In this document: positions 54,735 through 64,000 of the stretch, piece after piece
How positions within the stretch are numbered: the stretch's first letter is position 1
Layout: each line of letters opens with the position of its first letter
Assembly: GCF_013377085.1 (NCBI RefSeq)
Contig: NZ_JACAAX010000001.1
Coordinates: 248,001-312,000, forward strand
DNA from: Rhodoplanes sp.
Lineage (GTDB): Bacteria; Pseudomonadota; Alphaproteobacteria; Rhizobiales; Xanthobacteraceae
Length of the DNA: 64,000 nt
Direction: 5' to 3'
The notes under the pieces: generated by a model
What the model saw: only the letters and a program-made list of their open reading frames with translations
Database searches by the model: none
Told to the model about the DNA's origin: nothing
Program-made: the position numbers and the translations under genes

Positions 54735-57700
54735 GTGCAGACGACGCTTCTCGGCTTGGCTGTGGCGATGATCCTGGCGCTGCTCGCGGCGCTGGTCGGG
54801 CCGTATTTCGTCGACTGGGACGGCTGGCGCGAGACCTTCGAGGCGGAGGCGAGCCGCGCCGTCGGAACGCCCGTCCGGATCGACGGGCCGATCGCCGTGC
54901 GGGTCCTGCCGACACCCTCGCTCGATCTCGCCGGCGTCGCGCTGGCGGCCGGCGGCACCCGGCTGTCCGCCCGCTCCCTGCGAGTCGAGCTGGCGCTCGG
55001 GCCGCTGCTGCGCGGCGAATGGCGGGTCGCCGAGCTCACCGTCGATGCGCCCCAGCTCGATCTCTCGCTCGACGGCTCCGGCCGCATCGGCGCGCCGGCG
55101 CTGCCGGCCGGCTTCGACACCGAGCGCCTGTCGATCGACCGGCTGGTGATCGAGAACGGCCGCGCCGTGCTGTCCGACGCGGTCAGCGGCGGCAGCGTCT
55201 CGCTCGACTCCATCGTCTTCAAGGGGGATCTGCGCTCGCTCGCCGGCCCGCTACGCGGCGAGGGCGCCTTCGTCAGTGGAGGCACGCTCTACGGCGTCCG
55301 CCTCGGCACCGGCCGGCAGGGCGCCGACGGCGGCATCCGGGTCCGGCTGAACATCGATCCGCTCGACCGGCCCCTGCTGGTCGAGGCCGACGGCACGCTC
55401 TGGCTCGGCGGCGCCGCGCCGCGCTTCGAGGGCGCTCTGACGCTGGCCCGCCCGGCCGGCACGGCCGGAGCAGCCGGCACGGCGCGCGGGGCCGGCCGTG
55501 CCGCCGCCCACGAGCCCTGGCGGCTCACCGGGCGCGTCGACGCGACCGCGTCGCGGGCCAAGCTCGCCCAGGCGGAGTTCCAGTACGGCCCGGAGGAGCG
55601 GGCGTTGCGCCTCGCCGGCGCGGCCGATCTCATGCTCGGCCGCTTCCCGCGGCTCGATCTTTCGGTGTCGGGCCGGCAGCTCGATCTCGACCGCATCGCC
55701 GGGCCGGCGACGCCCGACCGGCGGCCGCCGGAGGTCCTGCAGGAGGGGCTGCGCGGCCTGGTCGCGTCGCTGCGTCCGCCGCTGCCCGTCAAGGCGACGC
55801 TCGACATCGATTCGCTCAATGTCGGCGGCGGCGTCCTGCAGACGCTCCGCGGCACGCTCGCCACCGGGACCACGACCAGCCCGGACGGCGTCACGCTGGA
55901 CGGCATCGAGCTGCGGGCGCCGGGCCTCACCCAGGTGCGGCTGAGCGGCACGCTCGCCGCATCCGGTCCCGATCTCGCCTTCGCCGGCCCGGTCAGCATC
56001 GACTCGGCCGATCCGCGTGCCCTGTCGGCCTTCCTCGAGGGGCGCGGCGACGCGCCCCCGAAGGACGCGTCAGCCAAGGACGCGCCCCAGAAGTCCATCG
56101 GGACCCTGCGGGCCAAGGGCGACGTCACGCTCGACCGCGACCATCTCGCCGTCGAGGCGCTGTCGGTCGAGATCGACCGCAAGGCCGTGGAGGGGCGCTT
56201 CGCCTACACCCGGCCGGCGGCCGGCCGCCCGGCTCGCCTCGACGCGACGCTCGAGGCGGCCGAGATCGATCTCGAAGGCGCCGCCGCCCTGGTGACGGGC
56301 GCGCTCGGCGGGACGCGGGCCGAATGGCCGCGTGAAGCGACCCTCGCGGTTTCGGCCGGCAAGGCGTTCTGGGGCCGGGTCACGGCCGACCGGGTCGACG
56401 CCAGGCTCGGCTTCGACGGCAGCGGCCTGACCATCGACCGCCTCTCCGTCGGCGACCTGCGCGGCGCCAGCCTCGACGCTTCGGGTCGGATCGATACCTC
56501 GATCACGGCACCGCAGGGGGCCGTGACGCTGCTGCTCAAGGCGCCGCGCGCCGATGCCCTCGTCGCGCTCGCCGGCGAGTTCGCTCCGGAGTCGGCGGCG
56601 ACGCTGCGCCGCTACGCGTCGTCGCTCGGCGCTGCCGAGCTGCGGGCGAAGCTCGAGGTCGCGCCGGCCTCGGCCGAGCCGACGGCGGCCGGCGGCCCGG
56701 CCCGCTCGGCCGCCAAGCTCACGGTCGATGGCCGGCTCGGGGCGATGCGGCTCGCCGTGTCGGCCAGCGGCACCGGTGATCCGGCCGCGCCGCAGGCCGC
56801 CCAGATCAGGTTCGACGGCACCGTGGAGGCGAAAGAAAGTGCCGCGCTCGCCGCACTGATCGGTCTCGATCGGCTGGTCACCGCGGATGGGCGGCCCGCC
56901 ACCGTCAGCCTGTCGGGCAGCGGCCGGCTCGATGGCGAGGTCGAGGCCAAGGTCGACGTCGCCTCCGGCGGCCTGTGGGTGGCCGCCTCCGGCAAGGGCC
57001 GCCGTGACGCGGCAGGGTTTTCGGGACGCGCCGACGTCTCGGTGACGGCCTCGGACGCCAAGGCGCTGGCGGCCGCCGCGGGCGGCGCGTCGCCGCTGCC
57101 GGTGTCGCTGCGCGCCCGGGTCGGGCTGTCGCCGACCGAGCTGCGGCTCGACGAGCTCGCCGGCCGCATCGCCGGCGCCACCGTGACGGGCCATCTCGGC
57201 ATGACGCTGTCCGAGCCCCGCACCGTGGCGGGCCGGATCGAGACGACCGACCTCGATGTGGCGCCGGTGCTTGCGGCGCTCATTGGCGCGACCCGCCGCC
57301 CGGCGCCGCGCGATGGGGCTGCTCCGGCGGCCGACGCGTGGTCGGCCGAGCCGTTCGGGCGGCCGGCTTTCGCCGATCTGCACGGGCGCGTCGAGATCGA
57401 GGCGGGCCGCGCGGTCCTGCTGCCGAGCCTCGTCGCCCGCGACCTGAAGGCCGTGGCGCGGCTCGACGGCGGCGCGGTGGCTCTCGAAGGCCTGAAGGCT
57501 CAGCTCGCCGATGGCGCCCTTTCGGCCGACGCCGAGCTGCGGCTGGTTCCGGCCGGCCTGGCGCTGCGCTCCCGCCTGGCGCTCGCCGGCGCCGATCTGG
57601 CGAAGCTTCTGCCCGGGGCCGGCAAGACGCCGCCGGCCGAAGGGCGCATCTCGTTGTCGGCCGATCTCGATGGGGTAGGGCTCAGCCCGGCCGCGTTGAT

Positions 57701-58625
57701 CGGCGCGCTGTCCGGCAGCGGCGCCGTCACGGTGGACGGCGCGCAGCTTTCCGGGCTCGACCCGATGGCGGTCGACGCCGGCGTCCGGGCGGCCGAGCGC
57801 GGCCTGCCGCTCGAACGGCTCGGCGGCTATCTCGGCACCGCGCTCGACGCCGGTCGGCTCACGGTGGCGAAGGCGGGCGGGGCGCTGTCGATCACGGATG
57901 GGCGGGTGAGGCTCGGTCCCATGGAGGCGACCGTCGAGGGGACGACCGTGGCGCTGACGGCCGGCCTCGATCTCGGCACCGAGGTGCTCGATGCCCGGTT
58001 CACGCTGGCCGCGCCGGCTCGCGACGATGGTCCCGGCGGCCGCCGTCCCGAGCTGGCGGTGACGTTGCGCGGCCCACTGGCGGCGCCCAAGCGCGCGGTC
58101 GACACCACGGCGCTGGTGACCTGGGTGACGCTGCGCAGCGTCGAGCAGGAGGCCAAGCGGGTCGAGGCGGCCGAGCGCGAGGCCAAGCGCCGCGACGCCG
58201 TCGCGGCCGCCGAGCGCGTCCGACTGGACAAGGAGCGGGTCGAGAAGGAGCGGCTTGCCAGGGAGGCCGCCGCCCGCGAGGCGGCCGGCCGGGAGGCCAC
58301 GGCCCGCGCCGCTGCCGAGCAGGACCGGCTCGCCCGCGACCGTGCGGCGGCTGCCGCGCTCCGGCCCGAGCCCGATCCGACGCCGACCGCGACCACCCGT
58401 CCCGTCGAGGCGGCGCCGGCGCTGCCGCCGCCGATCGAGATTCGTCCTCAGCCGGTGCGTCCGACGACGGGCGCCCCGCCGCCGCCCGGCGCACCGGGCC
58501 AGCCGACCGCCGCCGCCGCCCGGCCGCCGGCGCCGAAGCCGCCAGCGAGCGCACAGGCCCAGCCTCAGCCGGAGGCGCCGTCGCCGGTGCGGTCGCTGAT
58601 GCAGCAGCTCTTCAATTTTCAGTGA
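54735..58625 (+). CDS. AsmA-family protein
   Basis: A 1,296-aa inner-membrane-anchored periplasmic protein of the AsmA family, members of which are linked to outer-membrane assembly and phospholipid transport. GTG 54735 begins MQTTLLGLAVAMILALLAAL, a single anchor helix. The AsmA N-terminal domain follows (YFVDWDGWRETFEAEASRAV, GPIAVRVLPTPSLDLAGVAL). Long repetitive beta-rich sequence (VDGRLGAMRLAVSASGTG, LDGVGLSPAALIGALSGSGA) occupies the middle, and the AsmA C-terminal region ends near 1125. A charged coiled coil (about 1132-1200, ERVRLDKERVEKERLAREAA) and a Pro/Ala-rich tail to residue 1296 are unusual additions. Confidence 0.88.
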   Translation: MQTTLLGLAVAMILALLAALVGPYFVDWDGWRETFEAEASRAVGTPVRIDGPIAVRVLPTPSLDLAGVALAAGGTRLSARSLRVELALGPLLRGEWRVAELTVDAPQLDLSLDGSGRIGAPALPAGFDTERLSIDRLVIENGRAVLSDAVSGGSVSLDSIVFKGDLRSLAGPLRGEGAFVSGGTLYGVRLGTGRQGADGGIRVRLNIDPLDRPLLVEADGTLWLGGAAPRFEGALTLARPAGTAGAAGTARGAGRAAAHEPWRLTGRVDATASRAKLAQAEFQYGPEERALRLAGAADLMLGRFPRLDLSVSGRQLDLDRIAGPATPDRRPPEVLQEGLRGLVASLRPPLPVKATLDIDSLNVGGGVLQTLRGTLATGTTTSPDGVTLDGIELRAPGLTQVRLSGTLAASGPDLAFAGPVSIDSADPRALSAFLEGRGDAPPKDASAKDAPQKSIGTLRAKGDVTLDRDHLAVEALSVEIDRKAVEGRFAYTRPAAGRPARLDATLEAAEIDLEGAAALVTGALGGTRAEWPREATLAVSAGKAFWGRVTADRVDARLGFDGSGLTIDRLSVGDLRGASLDASGRIDTSITAPQGAVTLLLKAPRADALVALAGEFAPESAATLRRYASSLGAAELRAKLEVAPASAEPTAAGGPARSAAKLTVDGRLGAMRLAVSASGTGDPAAPQAAQIRFDGTVEAKESAALAALIGLDRLVTADGRPATVSLSGSGRLDGEVEAKVDVASGGLWVAASGKGRRDAAGFSGRADVSVTASDAKALAAAAGGASPLPVSLRARVGLSPTELRLDELAGRIAGATVTGHLGMTLSEPRTVAGRIETTDLDVAPVLAALIGATRRPAPRDGAAPAADAWSAEPFGRPAFADLHGRVEIEAGRAVLLPSLVARDLKAVARLDGGAVALEGLKAQLADGALSADAELRLVPAGLALRSRLALAGADLAKLLPGAGKTPPAEGRISLSADLDGVGLSPAALIGALSGSGAVTVDGAQLSGLDPMAVDAGVRAAERGLPLERLGGYLGTALDAGRLTVAKAGGALSITDGRVRLGPMEATVEGTTVALTAGLDLGTEVLDARFTLAAPARDDGPGGRRPELAVTLRGPLAAPKRAVDTTALVTWVTLRSVEQEAKRVEAAEREAKRRDAVAAAERVRLDKERVEKERLAREAAAREAAGREATARAAAEQDRLARDRAAAAALRPEPDPTPTATTRPVEAAPALPPPIEIRPQPVRPTTGAPPPPGAPGQPTAAAARPPAPKPPASAQAQPQPEAPSPVRSLMQQLFNFQ

Positions 58626-58868
58626 ACACGTAGAAATCCGGTGGACTGACGCCCGGATCCGGGGGCGGCGGCCATCGGACCGAAGGGACCGTCAGTGCGC
58701 GACGGTATCATTCGACCGCTCGATCGTGACCGCGACGGCGTTTCGAGTCGGGCCGGTTCGGCCGTTCGGGAGACCCGGACCCGCCCCGGCAATCCTCCGG
58801 AGGGCACCCGGAACGGCGATGCCCGGCGCGAGGCCGGGCATCCAGGTCGGCGTGGCGGCGGGGCTGCG

Positions 58869-59159
58869 TCAGCTTGCCCGCATCGCCGATTGCGGCGTGC
58901 GCTCGGAGGTCTCGTGGCCGGACGAGGAGCCCGTCCCGCCGGTTCCGCCGGAACGGTAATGATCGAGCACGAACAGGCGGATCGCCGAGGACAGGTTGCC
59001 GTGCCGGCGGTCGGAATCGATCGTCGACACCAGGTCCGACAGGGTGATGTGGCGTGCCCCGGCGATTTCCTTCAGCGCCTTCCAGAAGGCATCTTCGAGG
59101 CTCACGCTCGTCTTGTGTCCAGCAATCACGATCGAGCGTTTCACGACTGGCGATTTCAT
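58869..59159 (-). CDS. Ribbon-helix-helix domain protein
   Basis: A 96-aa protein with an RHH DNA-binding fold: KRSIVIAGHKTSVSLEDAFW, KALKEIAGARHITLSDLVST, NLSSAIRLFVLDHYR. This type regularly accompanies DUF4169 and fumC in Rhizobiales. The start overlaps the stop of the DUF4169 gene (ATGA, 59156-59159). The Gly/Ser-rich tail is low-complexity. Target unknown. Confidence 0.85.
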   Translation of the reverse strand: MKSPVVKRSIVIAGHKTSVSLEDAFWKALKEIAGARHITLSDLVSTIDSDRRHGNLSSAIRLFVLDHYRSGGTGGTGSSSGHETSERTPQSAMRAS

Positions 59160-59344
59160 TCACCCTCTCCCGTCTCGAGCCGATGCTGGTCGAGCCCGCG
59201 GTCCGACTTCTTGTTCTGAGCCGCGAGCAACGTCCGTTCCACCTTCGGCATCCCATGAAGAACACGGTTCTGGCCGGCGCGTTCCGCAGCTTTTTCGCGG
59301 TCGACGCGTTTTCGGACTCTCCTCAGGTTGACGATCTCGGCCAT
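59156..59344 (-). CDS. DUF4169 family protein
   Basis: A 62-aa basic protein, MAEIVNLRRVRKRVDREKAA onward, with the conserved NLR-RK start, AGQNRVLHG and a C-terminal LDQHRLETGEGE, matching DUF4169. GGAGACCGCC precedes ATG 59344. It lies between fumC and the RHH gene, coupled to the latter by ATGA overlap. Function unknown. Confidence 0.85.
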   Translation of the reverse strand: MAEIVNLRRVRKRVDREKAAERAGQNRVLHGMPKVERTLLAAQNKKSDRGLDQHRLETGEGE

Positions 59345-59495
59345 GGCGGTCTCCTTCGGGGGCAAGGATGTTTTCGATCGGCGGGTTAGGTCCCGATACT
59401 GGCGAAACCACGGCCGGCCGACAGGAGAGGCGACGCGTCGCACGGATTCGCGACGGTCGCGACTTGCTATACTGGGGACGGAAACAAGCGTTTCG

Positions 59496-60887
<1,392 letters not shown>

Positions 60888-61020
60888 GATGGGTCTCCCT
60901 GACCGGACGGATGATCGCCTGCGCCGTCATGGTTTCCCGCGCCGCGACGGTCGCGGCTCGGCATCGCTCGGCGCCCGAGACGGCGCGGAGCCGGCCATCG
61001 GAGCGACGGTGTCGTCCGGG

Positions 61021-61620
61021 CTATTTTTTGCGGAAGCGGTCGAGCCGGACCACCTCGCCGCCGCCGGCCGGCTTGTCGGGAGGCGGCTCGCCGGCCTCGG
61101 GGGCCGGGTTGGCGGGGGTGGGCGGCTCGGGCGATGCCGGCGGCATGCGCTTGTGGAGCGCCGCCGGGCGGGCAGGGCCGGCCGCCTTGATGGGCGTCGA
61201 TCCGGCCGGGGCAGGCTCGCTGGTGGTCGCCGCCTCGCCCTCGGGCTCCTCGCCTTCGAGGTCGGACTGCATGGCGAATTCGAGCCCGAACTGCACCGAT
61301 GGGTCGAAGAAGCCCTTCAGGGCGGTCAGCGGCACGATCAGCCGCTCCGGAATGCCGTTGAACGAGAGCCCGACCTCGAAGCCGTCCTCGGTCACGGTCA
61401 GGTCCCAGAACTGGTGCTGGAGGACGATCGTCATCTCGGCCGGATATTGGGCGAGAAGGCGGGGCGACAGCTTCACGCCCGGCGCCCGTGTGTCGAAGCT
61501 GACATAGAAATGGTGCTCGCCCGGGAGCCCCTTGGTGGCGGCATCCGACAGCACCGTGCGCACGACGCCGCGCAGCGCGTTCTGGGTCAGAATGTCGTAG
61601 CGGATGTAGTCGGTCGGCAT
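61021..61620 (-). CDS. sspB: ClpXP adaptor SspB (alphaproteobacterial type)
   Basis: Adaptor delivering ssrA-tagged proteins to ClpXP, 199 aa. The N-terminal peptide-binding domain includes MPTDYIRYDILTQNALRGVV, HHFYVSFDTRAPGVKLSPRL, PAEMTIVLQHQFWDLTVTED and FEVGLSFNGIPERLIVPLTA. A Pro/Ala-rich linker (about 125-185) leads to the C-terminal GGEVVRLDRFRKK, the ClpX-docking tail. The ssrA gene itself lies about 240 bp upstream on the same strand. Confidence 0.94.
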   Translation of the reverse strand: MPTDYIRYDILTQNALRGVVRTVLSDAATKGLPGEHHFYVSFDTRAPGVKLSPRLLAQYPAEMTIVLQHQFWDLTVTEDGFEVGLSFNGIPERLIVPLTALKGFFDPSVQFGLEFAMQSDLEGEEPEGEAATTSEPAPAGSTPIKAAGPARPAALHKRMPPASPEPPTPANPAPEAGEPPPDKPAGGGEVVRLDRFRKK

Positions 61621-61862
61621 GGCGGACCTTCGGCACGGGGCATGGTGCAGCGCACGATTCGCTGCTGATCGTAGGCGCCGGGTCGGAGGAATTCCACCCC
61701 ACCGCCATCACGCTGCCGCTCGGTCCCGGCGCGGAGGGCAGGGCGGGAACGATGATCGCGCCGGCACCGGGACTCCGAAAGGCGCCTTGTATCGCGGCCC
61801 GTCGTCGTGCTGCGGTCCCTGGTCGAGCCCGCGACGATGCTGTCGAGTCGAGCCGGAGGTCG

Positions 61863-61899
61863 AGAAAACGAGTGGAGGCTTCTGTTGCCAGGTGCCTCC
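61863..61899 (-). terminator. Hairpin terminator after ssrA
   Basis: On the minus strand GGAGGC (61899-61894) pairs with GCCTCC (61879-61874) and is followed by ACTCGTTTTCTC. It would end the tmRNA transcript before sspB. Confidence 0.55.
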
Positions 61900-62210
61900 G
61901 AACCCCGCCTGCCGGTGCTACCCGTCAGGACTTGAAGATCGGTATTTCAAACCGCTTACGCGGCCTGAGCAACCGGAGCATAGTTGTCGTTGGCAACTAT
62001 TGCATTGGCCCGATAACGGCGGAACCATGCCGGGCAAAAACACGTCCTTTACGCCCTCGTCGATCCTATTTCGCCCCCGCCGCAACCCAGCATCGATCCT
62101 CGTCGTCGACCGCACTGGGCTCCGGTGGAGGCGCCGGGTACCGCCCCCGGGTCCGAAAGGTTTATTACGACGGCCATTTATCGCCATAGCCGGCAAGCCG
62201 GCATCTCCAA
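61900..62210 (-). ncRNA. ssrA: Transfer-messenger RNA, circularly permuted two-piece form
   Basis: tmRNA rescues stalled ribosomes and tags their products. Read on the minus strand, the acceptor piece comes first (about 62210-62124), ending GGTACCCGGCGCCTCCACC. A roughly 45-base intervening segment follows, then the coding piece starting GGGGGCGAAATAGGATCGAC at 62078. GGGGGCG (62078-62072) pairs with CGCCTCC (62133-62127) as the seven-base acceptor stem. The tag frame, resume codon at 61994, reads ANDNYAPVAQAA and stops at 61956. Permuted gene order with an AND-N-A..AA tag is typical of alphaproteobacteria. Exact outer ends are estimates. Confidence 0.93.
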
Positions 62211-62923
62211 TATAGGAGCAACCGGGGCGCGACGGAAGGGACCGGGACGCGAAGACGGTGCGGTTGTGCTCGAGCGCATGCGTCGCGCAGGATTCCCGGC
62301 TCGTTCAAGACGGCGCGGCCGTCGTCCAGATCGTCGCCTTGCCGCCCCGATCCGGACCGTCTGCTCGAGATGCTCCTGACGCAGCGGTTGCCCACGACGC
62401 AGTGCTGTCACGAACCGACGTCTGCCGAGCCGCCTCCCGCCGCGTCCCTCGGTGGAGCCTGTGCGAATCTTGAAAACGCGCCGACGAGTCGTCCGCGTTC
62501 TCTCTTGCGATACGAGCCGGAGCGCCGCGCATGCGGGTGCGTTTCGCGTAGCGCGCGAGTGGTCGCGTGCATGGTTTGGATGCATGGTCGTCGCCGGGAC
62601 ACCCCGCATACGGTCGCGGGGTGACGTGTTGCACTGCGGCATGAACGCAGGTGCAATGCGCCCGCCGCCGATCGGGCATGCAGAAGCGCACTGCCGCATC
62701 AGTGTCGGCCGCAGCGCACCCGACCGGAAGCCCACTGGAGTAATCATACCGGGGATCCTCGGTCGTGATCATCCGGATCGTCGCGTCTGCTCAGCACTCG
62801 CGCGATTCGCGTCTGCGCAATTCACAAATCGGCCATCGTGTGCTTCCTGCTGCCGGCGACCTTATGGTAGGACACATCAAAATTCGGGCTCGTGGGGTCG
62901 CTGCAGGACCAAGGAGGATTTTG
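62211..62923. other. Intergenic region ssrA to tctB
   Basis: About 710 bp. It should hold the ssrA promoter (minus strand, near 62215-62260) and the tct promoter near 62840-62900. No convincing gene; the open frames are Arg/Cys-rich artefacts. Confidence 0.5.
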
Positions 62924-63604
62924 ATGTCCGAGGGCGTACAAGCGTCTTCTCAAGGAGCCGTCGAACAGAAACGCACGGTCACATCGGTGGTCTCGCCGGC
63001 CCTGGTCGGGGTGTTGGCTCTCGGCGGCTGGTGGAACCTGGCCTCCAGCTCGGTGACCGGAAACGCGCTGCTGGCCTGCGGCGTTCTTCTGCTCGCTTTC
63101 GCCATCGGCCTCGTCGTGCTGCGCTGGCCGGTTCGCGATCCGCGCGACTATTACGGCGGCCTCGCCCTGTTCGGACTGGCGCTGTTCATGCTGTGGGCCT
63201 CGGCCGATCTGCCGGGCCTGCGCGGCTTCGCCTTCGGGCCCGGCACCGGCCCGCGCATCTTTGCCTCCATCCTGGCCGGCCTCAGCCTGATCGTGATGAT
63301 CGTCGGCATGTTCACCCAGGGGCCCGGTCTCGAGCGTTACGCTTGGCGGGGCCCGCTGTTCATCACCATCGGCACGCTCGTCTTCGCCATGACGATCCGG
63401 CAGTTCGGAATGGTGATCGCCAGCTATGTCAGCATCATCGCGGTCGCGGCCGGAAGCGACGAGGTCCGTTGGATCGAGACCGCGATCTGGGCCGCGGTGC
63501 TCACCGGCTTCTGTGTGCTCGTGTTTCCCATCGCTCTCAACCTGCCGCTCCAGCTCTGGCCTGCACAGACCCTGTCCTTCTCGACCTTCCTGAATTTCCG
63601 TTGA
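62924..63604 (+). CDS. TctB-type small membrane subunit of a TTT transporter (third set)
   Basis: A 226-aa membrane protein, longer than usual for TctB (about 150-160 aa) because two N-terminal helices (VVSPALVGVLALGGWWNLAS, NALLACGVLLLAFAIGLVVL) precede the TctB-like core (YYGGLALFGLALFMLWASAD, FGPGTGPRIFASILAGLSLI). AAGGAGGATTTTG before ATG 62924 is a strong ribosome-binding site. It is followed 37 bp later by tctA. Confidence 0.85.
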   Translation: MSEGVQASSQGAVEQKRTVTSVVSPALVGVLALGGWWNLASSSVTGNALLACGVLLLAFAIGLVVLRWPVRDPRDYYGGLALFGLALFMLWASADLPGLRGFAFGPGTGPRIFASILAGLSLIVMIVGMFTQGPGLERYAWRGPLFITIGTLVFAMTIRQFGMVIASYVSIIAVAAGSDEVRWIETAIWAAVLTGFCVLVFPIALNLPLQLWPAQTLSFSTFLNFR

Positions 63605-63641
63605 GCGCTCCCGCGCCTCACCGATCGAGAGTGTCCAAGTC

Positions 63642-64000
63642 ATGACGGATCTGCTCGCCAATCTAGCCCTCGGCTTCGGCGTCGCATTCTCGCCCGCCAA
63701 TCTCGGCTTCTGCATGCTGGGGGCCCTCGTCGGCACCCTGATCGGCGTGCTCCCCGGGGTCGGTCCGCTCGCGACCATCGCCATGCTGCTGCCGATCACC
63801 TTCGGGCTGCCGCCGGTCGGCGCCCTGATCATGCTGGCCGGCATCTATTACGGTGCCCAGTACGGCGGCTCCACCACGTCGATCCTGGTCAACATTCCAG
63901 GCGAGGCGGCCTCGGTGGTGACGACACTGGACGGGCACCAGATGGCCCGCCAGGGCCGCGCCGGCCCGGCGCTCGCCATCGCGGCCATCGGGTCGTTCTT
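63642..64000 (+). CDS. TctA-type permease of a TTT transporter, partial (runs off the window)
   Basis: The first 119 codons only. MTDLLANLALGFGVAFSPAN is followed by [20 protein letters not shown] and YGGSTTSILVNIPGEAASVV, the standard TctA signatures. The rest lies beyond base 64000. Confidence 0.93.
   Translation, partial: MTDLLANLALGFGVAFSPANLGFCMLGALVGTLIGVLPGVGPLATIAMLLPITFGLPPVGALIMLAGIYYGAQYGGSTTSILVNIPGEAASVVTTLDGHQMARQGRAGPALAIAAIGSF

Noticed and set aside
61621-61862. A tRNA gene next to ssrA
   Set aside because: No cloverleaf or T-arm consensus found; only tmRNA elements are present upstream.

Overview
The window is a chromosomal piece of a high-GC alphaproteobacterium, most likely a Hyphomicrobiales (Rhizobiales) member near Rhodopseudomonas, Bradyrhizobium or Rhodoplanes. 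This rests on the gene order ddl-ftsQ-ftsA-ftsZ-(x)-lpxC-bamD-recN-ligA, a circularly permuted (two-piece) tmRNA gene encoding the tag ANDNYAPVAQAA, and a fumC / DUF4169 / ribbon-helix-helix / sspB block. No transposase, integrase, CRISPR array, rRNA or tRNA was seen. The species is an inference.

Bases 1-16100 hold cell-envelope and division genes: ddl, ftsQ, ftsA and ftsZ (tightly packed, + strand), an inserted glycine-rich autotransporter on the opposite strand, then lpxC, bamD, recN, a small GIY-YIG protein bracketed by palindromic repeats, and ligA.

Bases 16600-38450 form a sugar-acid catabolic island: a GntR/FCD regulator, an MFS aldarate transporter, galactarate dehydratase, a Tat-type lactonase, an orphan TctC binding protein, a glucarate dehydratase-like enzyme, a GarL-type aldolase and GarR. 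These would take galactarate or glucarate to 5-keto-4-deoxyglucarate, then to pyruvate plus tartronate semialdehyde, then to glycerate. Next come two tripartite tricarboxylate transporter (TTT) operons in opposite orientations, each with its own GntR/FCD regulator; a cyclase-family hydrolase; a second GarL-type aldolase; hydroxypyruvate isomerase; and a second copy of garR. The two garR copies sit in a 1,262-bp direct repeat (25195-26456 and 37187-38448) that appears identical, coding and non-coding alike, and brackets about 10.7 kb.

Bases 38475-43615 (minus strand) hold an SDR, an OadB-type sodium-pump subunit with a 52-aa one-helix partner, two unknown genes in tandem, and an aminopeptidase P. 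Bases 43950-49400 hold two related tiny proteins, prmA, an L,D-transpeptidase, a GlcG/HbpS-like secreted protein, a DUF29 protein and a HicB-like gene coupled to an unknown lower-GC partner. Bases 49401-58625 hold a UvrD/PcrA helicase whose reading frame carries two repeat-derived insertions, a thioesterase, an FAD-linked oxidase and a large AsmA-family protein. Bases 58869-62210 hold RHH, DUF4169, fumC, sspB and the permuted ssrA gene. The window ends inside a third TTT operon (tctB, partial tctA).

Palindromic repeat elements recur (13485, 13907, 26336, 38328, 48510, 49640, 51252 and 52399), twice inside the helicase gene without breaking it. Functions are assigned from motifs and family knowledge; no database search was run.
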